Shown here: piece after piece, positions 14,395 to 22,484 of the stretch
Layout of the letters: every line of letters begins with the position of its first letter
How positions within the stretch are numbered: position 1 is the stretch's first letter
Assembly (NCBI GenBank): GCA_030537135.1
Contig: JAUNOP010000035.1
Span: 1-32,266, forward strand
Source: Eubacteriales bacterium
GTDB lineage: Bacteria > Bacillota > Clostridia > Lachnospirales > Lachnospiraceae
Length of the DNA stretch: 32,266 bases
Direction: 5' to 3'
Notes under the pieces: generated by a model
The model's database searches: none
Told to the model about the DNA's origin: nothing
Seen by the model: only the letters and a program-made list of their open reading frames with translations
Made by a program: the position numbers and the translations under genes

Positions 14395-15405
14395 ATGGCA
14401 GAAAAGAAAATCCAGACAATCGGCGTGTTGACCAGCGGCGGCGATGCACCGGGAATGAATGCAGCAATCCGTGCTGTTGTAAGAAGAGGATTAAGCAACG
14501 GATTAAAGGTTAAGGGAATTTATAAAGGCTACAATGGATTATTGAACGAGGAAATTGTTGATATGACTGCCAGAGATGTGTCCGATACCATTCAGCGCGG
14601 AGGTACTATTCTGTACACTGCACGCTGTGCTGAGTTCCGTACTCCAGAAGGACAGCAGCAAGGTGCTGAGGTCTGCAGAAAGCATGGAATTGACGGGCTT
14701 GTGGTAATCGGCGGCGATGGTTCCTTTGCAGGCGCGCAGAAGCTGGCTAATCTGGGAATCAATACCATAGGCGTTCCTGGAACCATAGACTTGGACATTG
14801 CATGTACAGAATATACGATTGGATTTGACACAGCTGTAAATACTGCTATGGAAGCAATTGACAAGGTGCGTGATACGTCAACCTCTCATGAGCGCTGCAG
14901 TATTATTGAAGTTATGGGCCGAGGCGCAGGTCATCTGGCTCTCTGGTGCGGTATTGCCAATGGCGCAGAGGATGTGCTCATTCCAGAGAAGTATGATTAT
15001 GATGAGCAGAAGCTTATCAATAATATTATTGACAGCCGTAAGAGAGGAAAGAAACACCACATTATTATCAATGCAGAGGGAATTGGGCATTCTGAAGCAA
15101 TGGCAAAGCGTATTGAGGCTGCTACAGGAATTGAAACCCGCGCTACTATTCTGGGACACATGCAGAGAGGCGGAAGCCCTACCTGTAAGGACCGTGTGTA
15201 CGCATCCACAATGGGAGCAATGGCTGTTGACCTTCTGGTACAGGGTAAGAGCTGCCGTGTAGTTGCTTATCGCAACGGATCCTATGTGGATTTTGATATT
15301 AACGAGGCTCTGGCAATGCAGAAGGGCGTTTCTGAATATCAGTGGGAAGTATGCAATTCTCTGTCCCACAATTATGATAAGACAGAAAAAAGACAAAATC
15401 AGTAG
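14395..15405 (+). CDS. pfkA: ATP-dependent 6-phosphofructokinase
   Basis: A 336-residue glycolytic kinase that phosphorylates fructose-6-phosphate. The nucleotide loop TSGGDAPGMNAAIR (13-26), GGDGS (106-110), the catalytic PGTIDLD (128-134, Asp132) and MGRGAGHLAL (sugar-phosphate contact) are all present. Gly at the GGDGS position and in PGTI fits ATP use, since pyrophosphate enzymes carry Asp and Lys at these two sites. The residue after the catalytic Asp is Leu133, where the classical Bacillus and E. coli enzymes have Asn. The tail is longer than the 319-residue Bacillus protein. Start ATG 14395 follows GGAGG by 9 nt. Monocistronic as far as can be seen. Confidence 0.95.
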   Translation: MAEKKIQTIGVLTSGGDAPGMNAAIRAVVRRGLSNGLKVKGIYKGYNGLLNEEIVDMTARDVSDTIQRGGTILYTARCAEFRTPEGQQQGAEVCRKHGIDGLVVIGGDGSFAGAQKLANLGINTIGVPGTIDLDIACTEYTIGFDTAVNTAMEAIDKVRDTSTSHERCSIIEVMGRGAGHLALWCGIANGAEDVLIPEKYDYDEQKLINNIIDSRKRGKKHHIIINAEGIGHSEAMAKRIEAATGIETRATILGHMQRGGSPTCKDRVYASTMGAMAVDLLVQGKSCRVVAYRNGSYVDFDINEALAMQKGVSEYQWEVCNSLSHNYDKTEKRQNQ

Positions 15406-15608
15406 TTGCTGCGAACAGTAATGATAAATAATTTAAGTATGTGGCAGCGTACTTTTGCAAGGCGTGCAATGCAGAACGAGGATAGACTCTTGTGCGCGCC
15501 TGTGCATGCTTTCTAAGGCTTCCTCTTGGAGGAAAATCGGGATTTCTGTCAGGACGAACTTGTTATTGTCCGCCGTCTGCAGGACAGGAGTCCCAAGCGG
15601 AGGGAAAG
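15406..15608 (+). other. 203-nt leader region of the potassium-transport operon
   Basis: No gene is seen. It contains a stem TTCCTC/GAGGAA (15520-15534) and a longer imperfect hairpin with CTGTC..GGAC against GTCC..GACAG (15546-15587), shortly before the GGAGGG of the first gene. It has no match to the K+-linked ydaO/c-di-AMP riboswitch that I can recognise, and no clear promoter. Confidence 0.35.
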
Positions 15609-17012
15609 ATGAATAATATCAAGGCAGTGTTTCATTGTTTGAAAAAGAAAACAGAAAGAATGAGTACTGCACAAATAATTGCCCTCGGCTTTGCGGGGGT
15701 GATTTTTGTAGGAGGACTTCTTCTGTGGCTTCCATTTTCGGCGGCACAGGGGAAGCATACCTCCTTTATTGACGCAATGTTTACGGCAGCTACCTGTGTG
15801 TGCGTGACAGGGCTTGTGACAGTCACCACAGCTTCGCACTGGTCTGCTTTTGGGAAAATTATCATTCTTATTCTGATCCAGCTCGGCGGCATGGGAGTGA
15901 TTTCACTGGCAATGGGAGGACTCCTTGCAGCAAGGAAGAGAATCAATACCAGAGGAAGAAGAATGATTCAGGAGTCCTACAACCTGGATAATCTGGGAGG
16001 AAGCGTCAGGCTTCTCATAAAAGTGATAAAGAGTATTCTCATTGCAGAGACAATAGGCGCGGTTCTGCTGTGCATAGTATTTATTCCGGAATTTGGCCTG
16101 GTCAGGGGACTGTGCCAGGCAGTGTTTACTTCTATATCTGCCTTTTGCAATGCAGGAATCGATATCCTGGGGGAGAACAGTCTTATGCCATACAGAGGAA
16201 ATGTTTTGCTCAACCTCACGGTTATGGGGCTTATTGTGACAGCCGGCTTGGGCTTCAGCGTGTGGTGGGATGTGGGAGAAAAGCTGAAAAATGTTATTAC
16301 CCGCAAAATGCACTGGACTCGTATGTGGAGGACTCTTCATCTTCAGAGCAAAATTGTGCTTACTATGACAGCTGTGCTTGTTCTGGGCGGCGGCGTGCTT
16401 ATTTTTTTGTTTGAATACAATAATCCTGATACAATCGGGAGAGAACCGCTTGGAACTAAGCTTCTGGCTTCCTTTTTTCAGTCCGTGACAACCAGAACCG
16501 CAGGATTTCTCACAATCGACCAGGCGGCAATGACGGATGAGACTACCATTTTGTCCCTCCTTTTTATGATTATCGGAGGGTCGCCTATGGGAACTGCAGG
16601 CGGAATTAAGACAACCACCTTTCTGGTTCTTATTCTGTCTGCACTCTGTACAACAAGGGGCAAAAAGGATGTTGAGATTTTTAACAGAAGGGTAAAGGAA
16701 AGCTATCTTCGCTCAGCAGTAGTGGTTGCAACAACAGCGATGGTAATACTGCTTTTGATGGTAATGCTTCTGTGTATTGTCTCTGATATTTCTTTGGCAG
16801 ACGCTGTGTATGAAATCACTTCTGCAATAGGAACCGTAGGTCTGACCAGAGGAGTAACCTCTGCTTTGAATATACCTGGAAAATGCATTGTGATTGTCAC
16901 TATGTATCTGGGGAGAATCGGGCCTCTGACACTGGGAATGGCAGTAATGCTCAAAACAATGGTTCAGCCTGAGAAAACGCATTTGGCAGAGGAAAATATT
17001 ATGATTGGATAG
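15609..17012 (+). CDS. TrkH/KtrB-type potassium channel subunit
   Basis: A 467-residue membrane subunit that conducts K+ (or Na+) as a dimer in the Trk/Ktr family. Four pore repeats are visible: the P-loops TCVCVTGLVTV, SISAFCNAGID, VTTRTAGFLTI and TSAIGTVGLTRGV, each with a selectivity-filter Gly flanked by hydrophobic helices. Length is typical of Gram-positive KtrB rather than the longer proteobacterial TrkH. I chose ATG 15609, because GGAGGG at 15599-15604 is ideally placed. Upstream in-frame codons encode a Cys/Pro-rich stretch unlike the family. It is followed 38 nt later by its cytoplasmic gating partner. Confidence 0.92.
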   Translation: MNNIKAVFHCLKKKTERMSTAQIIALGFAGVIFVGGLLLWLPFSAAQGKHTSFIDAMFTAATCVCVTGLVTVTTASHWSAFGKIIILILIQLGGMGVISLAMGGLLAARKRINTRGRRMIQESYNLDNLGGSVRLLIKVIKSILIAETIGAVLLCIVFIPEFGLVRGLCQAVFTSISAFCNAGIDILGENSLMPYRGNVLLNLTVMGLIVTAGLGFSVWWDVGEKLKNVITRKMHWTRMWRTLHLQSKIVLTMTAVLVLGGGVLIFLFEYNNPDTIGREPLGTKLLASFFQSVTTRTAGFLTIDQAAMTDETTILSLLFMIIGGSPMGTAGGIKTTTFLVLILSALCTTRGKKDVEIFNRRVKESYLRSAVVVATTAMVILLLMVMLLCIVSDISLADAVYEITSAIGTVGLTRGVTSALNIPGKCIVIVTMYLGRIGPLTLGMAVMLKTMVQPEKTHLAEENIMIG

Positions 17013-17050
17013 AGCGGACGGAAGACTGCTCAGGAAAGGAATGGAAATCC

Positions 17051-17710
17051 ATGAGAAGAAACAGGTCTTACGCAGTTATTGGACTGGGCAGGTTTGGCAT
17101 GAGTCTTGCGGCAACGCTGGCAGACTCTGACTGTGATGTGATGGTAGTGGATGAGAAAGAGGAAAATATCCAGCAGATTCAGGACCGCGTCACTTATGCA
17201 GTGCGCGCAGATGTGACAGAGCCAGGAGCATTGGAGTCTCTTGGAATCCAGAACATGGATGTGGTGGTGATTGGAATTTCTGAAAACATGGAAGCAAGTA
17301 TTACCTCCACCTTTCAGGCAAAGGATCTGGGAGTACCCCTGGTGATTTCTAAGGCTCTGAACCCTCTGCACGGAAAAATTCTGGAAAGAGTGGGGGCTGA
17401 TCAGGTGGTGTATCCGGAGTCAGCCACAGGCATACGCATTGCCAGAAAGCTTATTACCGGGAACTTCATGGATTTCTTTGAATTATCTGGAGAGTATAGT
17501 GTAGGAGAGTTTGTGATTCCGCCCTCCTGGGCAGGAAACACTCTCAGTGATTTGAATGTAAGAAGAAATCATAAGGTGAATGTCATAGGAATCAAAACAG
17601 GAGATGAGGTAAATGTTAATCCTGATCCGTATGACATTCTTCCGGATAGGGCCACAGTTATTGTTGTGGGGAAAAATTCTGATTTAAGCAAACTGGCAAG
17701 GGAGCAGTGA
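17051..17710 (+). CDS. KtrA/TrkA-type RCK gating subunit
   Basis: A 219-residue cytoplasmic regulator that forms a ring under the KtrB channel and opens it on nucleotide binding. The N-terminal RCK_N Rossmann domain carries YAVIGLGRFG (7-16) and the ribose-binding Asp in VMVVDEKEE (about 30-38). The C-terminal RCK_C domain (about 135-215: YSVGEFVIPPSWAGNTLSDLNVRRNHKVNV in part) binds c-di-AMP in characterised KtrA proteins. Single Rossmann-RCK_C unit, as in KtrA and unlike the doubled TrkA of enterobacteria. Start ATG 17051, with AGGAATGG upstream. The stop overlaps a possible GTG start of the methyltransferase gene. Confidence 0.93.
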   Translation: MRRNRSYAVIGLGRFGMSLAATLADSDCDVMVVDEKEENIQQIQDRVTYAVRADVTEPGALESLGIQNMDVVVIGISENMEASITSTFQAKDLGVPLVISKALNPLHGKILERVGADQVVYPESATGIRIARKLITGNFMDFFELSGEYSVGEFVIPPSWAGNTLSDLNVRRNHKVNVIGIKTGDEVNVNPDPYDILPDRATVIVVGKNSDLSKLAREQ

Positions 17711-17718
17711 CAGGCATT

Positions 17719-18498
17719 ATGATTACCAGCACAGGAAATGCACAGGTGAAAAATATCATACAGCTGATGCAGAAAACAAAAGCCCGAAGAGAACAAGGGC
17801 TTTTTGTTGCAGAAGGAAGAAAAATGTTTTATGAGGCTCCAAGGCACTGGATTCAGAAGGTATATATTTCTGAGACGCTTGCACAGGACGAGAATTTTCT
17901 TGGAACTGCCCAGGGACTGGACTTTGAGGTGGTGTCAGATAAGGTTTTCAGGCAGATGAGCGATACGCAGACGCCTCAGGGAGTTCTCACGGTTCTCAAG
18001 AGACCGTACTATACGATGGAGCAGATGCTGTCAGGGGAGAACCCGCTGCTTTTGGTTCTTGAGGATCTGCAGGATCCGGGTAATGTGGGAACTATTCTCA
18101 GAACAGGAGAGGGAGCCGGCGTGCAGGGAGTGTTCCTCACTAAAAGCACGGTTGATGTCTTTAATCCAAAGGTGATTCGCTCTACAATGGGTTCTATTTA
18201 CAGAATCCCATTTCTTTATGTGGAGGATGTGCCTGCGCTGCAGGAGAAAATGAAAAAACATGGGGTACGCATGTTCGCCGCGCACCTGAATGGGAAGAAC
18301 ACCTATGACAGGGAATCCTATGCAGGGGGAACAGCCTTTCTTATAGGAAACGAGGGAAATGGATTGAGCAGCAGTGCCTGTGCGTGTGCAGATACATGGA
18401 TTCAGATTCCAATGGCAGGAAGGGTGGAATCGCTCAATGCTGCTATGGCGGCGGGGATTCTCATGTACGAGGCTGCCAGACAGAGAAGAAGCTCCTGA
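17719..18498 (+). CDS. SpoU/TrmH-family RNA 2'-O-methyltransferase
   Basis: A SPOUT-class methyltransferase of about 259 residues that methylates a ribose 2'-OH in rRNA or tRNA using S-adenosylmethionine. The three SPOUT motifs are clear: motif 1 LVLEDLQDPGNVGTILRTGEGAG, whose Asn and Arg are catalytic, motif 2 FLIGNEGNGLS, and motif 3 IPMAGRVESLNAAMAAGILMYE, which forms the knot. The N-terminal part (ITSTGNAQVKNIIQLMQKTKARR... LFVAEG) is the RNA-binding domain of the TsnR/RlmB-like group. I favour ATG 17719, since relatives begin MITS. GTG 17707, overlapping the ktrA stop, is an alternative but sits only 2 nt from its GGGAG. The target nucleotide is unknown. Confidence 0.88.
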   Translation: MITSTGNAQVKNIIQLMQKTKARREQGLFVAEGRKMFYEAPRHWIQKVYISETLAQDENFLGTAQGLDFEVVSDKVFRQMSDTQTPQGVLTVLKRPYYTMEQMLSGENPLLLVLEDLQDPGNVGTILRTGEGAGVQGVFLTKSTVDVFNPKVIRSTMGSIYRIPFLYVEDVPALQEKMKKHGVRMFAAHLNGKNTYDRESYAGGTAFLIGNEGNGLSSSACACADTWIQIPMAGRVESLNAAMAAGILMYEAARQRRSS

Positions 18499-18562
18499 CG
18501 GGAAGCGTGCGGCTTTGGTCGTGTGAGGCTTCACGTGAGGGCAGAGAGAAGGGAGGAATGAT

Positions 18563-18994
18563 ATGGAAGTGATTGCATGGCTGATTCTTCTGGCAATTTT
18601 TTTGGCTGTAGAAGCGGCGACTGCTGGTCTTACTACCATTTGGTTTGCGGCAGGGGCTCTGGCAGCAGGTGCGGCGGCGTACTTTGGAGGAGATATTGTT
18701 CTTCAGTTCATTGTGTTTTTTGTGGTTTCCGTGCTTCTTCTGCTGTTCACCAGACCAGCTGCCATGCGCCTCATGAATCAGAGCAGTCATGCCACAAATG
18801 TCAACAGCCTGGTTGGAAAGAGAGCCATAGTCACAGAGGAGATTGACAACCTCCATCAAATTGGCAAGGTACAGCTTCAGGATATTGACTGGATGGCAAG
18901 GAGCATGACAGACGATATAAGAATTGAAAAGGATGCTGTGGTAGTCATCCGGGAGGTCAGGGGAGTAACCTTGATTGTAGAAAAGGAACAGTAG
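18563..18994 (+). CDS. NfeD-family membrane protein
   Basis: A 143-residue short NfeD protein. Two or three hydrophobic helices fill residues about 3-65 (IAWLILLAIFLAVEAATAG, IWFAAGALAAGAAAYFGG, IVLQFIVFFVVSVLLLLFT). A C-terminal OB fold lies at about 80-140 (LVGKRAIVTEEIDNLHQIGKVQ... VRGVTLIVEK). There is no ClpP-like protease domain, so this is the short NfeD1b-type partner of SPFH proteins. The pair is thought to organise membrane microdomains. Start ATG 18563 follows GGGAGG by about 8 nt. The SPFH gene is 51 nt downstream. Confidence 0.9.
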   Translation: MEVIAWLILLAIFLAVEAATAGLTTIWFAAGALAAGAAAYFGGDIVLQFIVFFVVSVLLLLFTRPAAMRLMNQSSHATNVNSLVGKRAIVTEEIDNLHQIGKVQLQDIDWMARSMTDDIRIEKDAVVVIREVRGVTLIVEKEQ

Positions 18995-19045
18995 GTGGCA
19001 GAAGAGTCAGCCAGACTGTCTGCCAGATAAGGAGGGAAAAAAAGA

Positions 19046-19975
19046 ATGACTGGAATCATAATTTTGGTTATACTGATTATTTTGGCGTTATGGATACTGG
19101 CTTCCTGTGTCCGAATCGTTCCTCAGGCCTATGCAGTTGTTTTGGAGCGCCTGGGAGCCTATCAGGCAACCTGGGACACAGGAATTCACTTTAAGCTTCC
19201 GTTTATTGAAAGAGTGGCAAGGAAGGTAAACCTTAAGGAGCAGGTGGTGGATTTTCCGCCTCAGCCTGTGATTACAAAGGATAATGTTACCATGCAGATT
19301 GATACGGTCGTATTTTTCCAGATTACAGACCCAAAACTCTTTGCCTATGGTGTGGAGAATCCCATTATGGCCATTGAAAACCTGTCTGCAACAACCTTGA
19401 GAAATATTATCGGTGATATGGAGCTGGATGAGACGCTCACATCCCGCGAAACTATCAACACGAAGATGCGAGCCTCACTGGATGTGGCAACTGATCCCTG
19501 GGGAATCAAGGTTAACCGCGTAGAGCTGAAGAACATTATTCCTCCGGCAGCGATTCAGGATGCTATGGAAAAGCAGATGAAGGCAGAGAGGGAGAGACGA
19601 GAGTCTATTCTGATTGCAGAGGGAGAGAAGCGCTCTACTATTCTGGTTGCAGAAGGAAAGAAGCAGTCTGCAATTCTGGACGCAGAGGCTGAAAAGCAGG
19701 CCGCCATTCTGCGTGCAGAGGCACAGAAGGAGAAGATGATTAAAGAGGCGGAGGGGCAGGCAGAGGCTGTGCTGAAGGTTCAGCAGGCGACCGCAGAGGG
19801 ACTTCGCATGATTCGAGAAGCAGGAGCAGACAATGCCGTGCTTACTCTGAAAAGCCTGGAGGCTCTTGAAAGGGTTGCTGACGGGAAGGCTACAAAGATT
19901 ATCATTCCTTCTAATATTCAGGGGATTGCAGGTCTTGCAGCGTCTCTGCAGGAGATTGTGAAGGAAGAAGAATAA
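19046..19975 (+). CDS. SPFH/stomatin-like protein (QmcA/HflC type)
   Basis: A 309-residue membrane-anchored scaffold protein. Residues 1-25 form one hydrophobic anchor. The SPFH/band 7 domain (about 26-180) carries [37 protein letters not shown] and the stomatin signature [24 protein letters not shown] long Ala/Glu/Lys-rich coiled coil follows (about 185-255), then a short hydrophobic C-terminal part ([16 protein letters not shown]). Such proteins form rings in the membrane and act with NfeD partners and membrane proteases. Start ATG 19046 follows AAGGAGG. It is the last gene before a hairpin that precedes argF. Confidence 0.93.
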   Translation: MTGIIILVILIILALWILASCVRIVPQAYAVVLERLGAYQATWDTGIHFKLPFIERVARKVNLKEQVVDFPPQPVITKDNVTMQIDTVVFFQITDPKLFAYGVENPIMAIENLSATTLRNIIGDMELDETLTSRETINTKMRASLDVATDPWGIKVNRVELKNIIPPAAIQDAMEKQMKAERERRESILIAEGEKRSTILVAEGKKQSAILDAEAEKQAAILRAEAQKEKMIKEAEGQAEAVLKVQQATAEGLRMIREAGADNAVLTLKSLEALERVADGKATKIIIPSNIQGIAGLAASLQEIVKEEE

Positions 19976-19978
19976 CGC

Positions 19979-20003
19979 AGAGTCTTCCCAAGTGGAAGAC
20001 TCT
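19979..20003 (+). promoter_or_regulatory. 10-bp hairpin between the SPFH gene and argF
   Basis: AGAGTCTTCC (19979-19988) pairs perfectly with GGAAGACTCT (19994-20003) around CAAGT. It begins 3 nt after the upstream stop and ends about 10 nt before the argF ribosome site. There is no U-run, so it is more likely an mRNA processing or stability element, or an operator, than a full terminator. No ARG-box is obvious. Confidence 0.5.
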
Positions 20004-20027
20004 ATTCCAAAAAAAGAGGAGAATATT

Positions 20028-21017
20028 ATGAATTTAAAAGGACGCCATTTTTTGACATTAAAGGATTACACTCCAGAGGAGATTGTATATCTTCTGGATT
20101 TGGCAGCAGATTTGAAGGCAAAGAAAAAGGCAGGAATCCTGACAGAATATTTTAAAGGGAAAAACATTGCTCTGATTTTTGAGAAAACCAGCACCCGTAC
20201 TCGCTGCTCCTTTGAGGTGGCTGCTCATGACCTGGGAATGGGAAGCACTTATCTGGATCCATCTGGCTCTCAGATTGGAAAAAAGGAGAGCATTGCAGAC
20301 ACCGCAAGGGTTCTTGGAAGAATGTTTGATGGAATCGAATACAGAGGATTTGGACAGGAAATTGTGGAGGAGCTTGCACATCATGCAGGAGTTCCGGTGT
20401 GGAACGGGCTTACAAATGAATATCATCCCACCCAGATGCTGGCAGACATGCTGACCATCAGAGAGCATTTCGGACATCTTAAGGGAATCAAGCTGGTATA
20501 TATGGGAGATGCTCGCTATAACATGGGTAATTCCCTGATGATTGCCTGTGCAAAGCTTGGTCTGCATTTTGTTGCCTGCACCACAGAGAAATATTTCCCT
20601 GATGAGAAGCTGGTTGCACTGTGCATGGAATACGCAGAGGAATCGGGAGGCACTATTACTCTCACAGAGGATGTGCAGGCTGGATGTAGAGGCGCGGATG
20701 TAATCTACACAGATGTGTGGGTATCCATGGGAGAGCCGGACGAAGTGTGGGAGGAAAGAATTCGTGACCTGACTCCCTATAAGGTGACAGCTGATATCAT
20801 GAAAAACGCAGGAGAGCAGGCAATCTTTCTGCATTGTCTCCCTGCTTTCCATGACCTGAAGACAAAAATCGGAAAGGAAATGGGAGAGAGATTTAACCTC
20901 ACAGATATGGAGGTTACGGACGAGGTGTTTGAATCTCCTCAGTCATTGGTATTTGATGAGGCAGAGAACCGTATGCATACGATTAAAGCTGTGATGGCAG
21001 CAACTCTTGGACTCTGA
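20028..21017 (+). CDS. argF: Ornithine carbamoyltransferase
   Basis: A 329-residue cytoplasmic enzyme that makes citrulline from ornithine and carbamoyl phosphate. The carbamoyl-phosphate loop STRTR (55-59), HPTQMLAD, the ornithine-binding DVWVSMGE loop and the catalytic HCLPAFHD are intact. The SMG and HCLP motifs separate it from aspartate transcarbamylase. Start ATG 20028 follows GAGGAG at about 20,016-20,021. A GTG at 19,992 would start inside the hairpin and is unlikely. Without arcA or arcC nearby, the sequence cannot tell biosynthetic (argF) from catabolic (arcB) use. Confidence 0.92.
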   Translation: MNLKGRHFLTLKDYTPEEIVYLLDLAADLKAKKKAGILTEYFKGKNIALIFEKTSTRTRCSFEVAAHDLGMGSTYLDPSGSQIGKKESIADTARVLGRMFDGIEYRGFGQEIVEELAHHAGVPVWNGLTNEYHPTQMLADMLTIREHFGHLKGIKLVYMGDARYNMGNSLMIACAKLGLHFVACTTEKYFPDEKLVALCMEYAEESGGTITLTEDVQAGCRGADVIYTDVWVSMGEPDEVWEERIRDLTPYKVTADIMKNAGEQAIFLHCLPAFHDLKTKIGKEMGERFNLTDMEVTDEVFESPQSLVFDEAENRMHTIKAVMAATLGL

Positions 21018-21042
21018 GAGAGCGTGAAAGGCTGGAGCAAAA

Positions 21043-21843
21043 GTGGATAACTTTAACAAAAAAACAATTTCAAGTGGATTACATACAAAATGGACGGGCA
21101 AAACCGTCCATTTTGCAAGGGAAACAGATTCTACAAATCTGTGGATCAAACGGCTTGCACAGAAAGGAGCAGAGGAAGGAACTCTCGCGGTTGCTGACAT
21201 TCAGAATGCTGGAAGAGGGAGACTTGGAAGAAGGTGGTCTGCGCCTTCAGGAACCTCTGTCATGATGAGCATCCTGCTTCGCCCCTCCTATGCCCCTTCT
21301 TATGCGCCTATGATGACGCTGATTATGGGTCTTTCAGTGGGGCAGGCATGCAAGGCTCTGGGAGCGAATGTGTCTATCAAATGGCCGAACGATGTTGTAA
21401 TAAATGGAAAAAAAATCTGCGGAATTCTCACGGAAATGAGCGCTGTGGGAGATAAGATCGAGTATGCGGTGATTGGAACAGGGATTAACGTGAATTTGCG
21501 TAAGTTTCCGCCTGAGCTTGTGAAAACAGCAACCTCCCTGTGCCTGGAGCTGGGCTGTGAGTTTGACAGACTTAAGGTTCTGGATGTTGTGCTTATAGCT
21601 TTTGAGGAAAATTATGAAAAATTTCTGAGGACATTGGACTTGTCTCTCATCAAAGATGATTATGAGAAGCTTCTGGCAAATAAGGATCGCAAGGTGCGCG
21701 TCTTAGACCCGCTTGGGGAATATGAGGGAACTGCAAGGGGAATCAATGTCAGGGGAGAGCTTCTGGTGGAGCTTGCCAGTGGGGAAATCTGTGAGGTAAG
21801 CGCAGGAGAGGTGTCTGTGCGTGGAATTTATGGATATGTATAA
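21043..21843 (+). CDS. birA: Biotin-[acetyl-CoA-carboxylase] ligase, no DNA-binding domain
   Basis: A 266-residue biotin protein ligase that makes biotinyl-5'-AMP and attaches biotin to carboxylase carrier lysines. Visible are TDSTN (29-33), the biotinyl-AMP loop GRGRLGRRWSAPSG, SIKWPNDVVINGKKICGILTE and the C-terminal SH3-like domain (LDPLGEYEGTARGINVRGELLVEL). The protein begins right at the catalytic domain. The N-terminal helix-turn-helix of repressor-type BirA is missing, so this should be a class I enzyme that does not repress biotin genes. Start GTG 21043 has a modest GGAG 7-8 nt upstream. It follows argF by 25 nt and is probably co-transcribed. Confidence 0.92.
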   Translation: MDNFNKKTISSGLHTKWTGKTVHFARETDSTNLWIKRLAQKGAEEGTLAVADIQNAGRGRLGRRWSAPSGTSVMMSILLRPSYAPSYAPMMTLIMGLSVGQACKALGANVSIKWPNDVVINGKKICGILTEMSAVGDKIEYAVIGTGINVNLRKFPPELVKTATSLCLELGCEFDRLKVLDVVLIAFEENYEKFLRTLDLSLIKDDYEKLLANKDRKVRVLDPLGEYEGTARGINVRGELLVELASGEICEVSAGEVSVRGIYGYV

Positions 21844-22138
21844 TTTGGCCGCAATTCACAGACAATACCAGTAATTGCTATAAAAGTCCTGGATGGCAGG
21901 CATGAGGCGAAGTGTGACTGCACATGCAGATATGGACATTTGGCGCGTTGACGGCATGAGCAAGCAGCCCGATAGCTTAGAATGCGAATACTATGAGGAA
22001 TGTCAGATGCAGCTTGTTTTCTGACAACAGGAGTGGAACGCAGACGCCAGGGGCGCAGAGCATCTGACACAATTTTGAAAAAAAAATGCAACAAGTATTT
22101 AAAAAAGTATTGTTTTTAAGATAACAGTGAGGTAAAGT
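21844..22138 (+). other. 295-nt spacer with a closed 69-nt stem structure
   Basis: No gene is seen. TGTCAGATGC (22001-22010) pairs perfectly with GCATCTGACA (22060-22069). Within this stem lie TTGT/ACAA (22016-22029 region) and CGCC/GGCG (about 22,044-22,055), giving a branched fold. Upstream is CTGCA-CA-TGCAG (about 21,919-21,930). The string GGCATGAGCA near 21,952 recurs before lysS, near 28,903, also downstream of a GGCGCG. An ATGCGAATA at 21,981-21,989 resembles the TGCGAAT loop of the hairpin family. An A/T-rich stretch after the stem could hold a promoter, but none is convincing. Confidence 0.5.
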
Positions 22139-22471
22139 ATGTATCAGGAGAATATTGTGCTGTGCGGAGCCAGTGCATATGAGCAAAAGTATTATTTTAA
22201 CCCTGATTTTTCTTCTCTTCCTGAACATGTAAAAAAGGAACTTCAGATTCTGTGTGTGCTTTTTACAGAGGATGTAGGAGGAATTCTTACTTTGGAGTTT
22301 GACGAAGAGGGAAATCTGCAGTTTAAAACAGAGGCTCTGGAAGCAGACGCCCGTTTTGATGAAATAGGAAGCGCCCTGAAAATCAAGCAGCTTCAGCAGG
22401 AAAAAAGGGAGCTTCTGGAATCTCTGGAGCTATATTACCGCGTCTTCTTTTTGGGAGAGATTGTAGAATAG
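22139..22471 (+). CDS. DUF6145-like conserved hypothetical protein
   Basis: A 110-residue acidic protein with no signal peptide or membrane segment. From memory of Lachnospiraceae genomes it matches the DUF6145 family: YQENIVLCGASAYEQKYYFN, then LPEHVKKELQILCVLFTEDVGGILTLEFDEEGNL and a C-terminal helix LKIKQLQQEKRELLESLELYY. The pattern suggests an alpha/beta fold with a terminal coiled helix. Function is unknown. It lies 13 nt before dusB and shares its direction, so a role in RNA modification or translation is possible by association only. Start ATG 22139 has GTGAGG 6-11 nt upstream. Confidence 0.75.
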   Translation: MYQENIVLCGASAYEQKYYFNPDFSSLPEHVKKELQILCVLFTEDVGGILTLEFDEEGNLQFKTEALEADARFDEIGSALKIKQLQQEKRELLESLELYYRVFFLGEIVE

Positions 22472-22484
22472 AGGAAGAAAATCC

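Noticed and set aside
13200-14498. A 432-codon minus-strand open frame opposite the dnaE 3' half and pfkA start
   Set aside because: It is fully antisense to clearly conserved dnaE sequence, has no ribosome site and shows no known domain. It arises from codon bias of the sense strand.
19979-20003. Rho-independent terminator ending the K+/SPFH run
   Set aside because: The stem is perfect but is followed by CTATTCC rather than a U-run, so I list it as a hairpin of unknown role.
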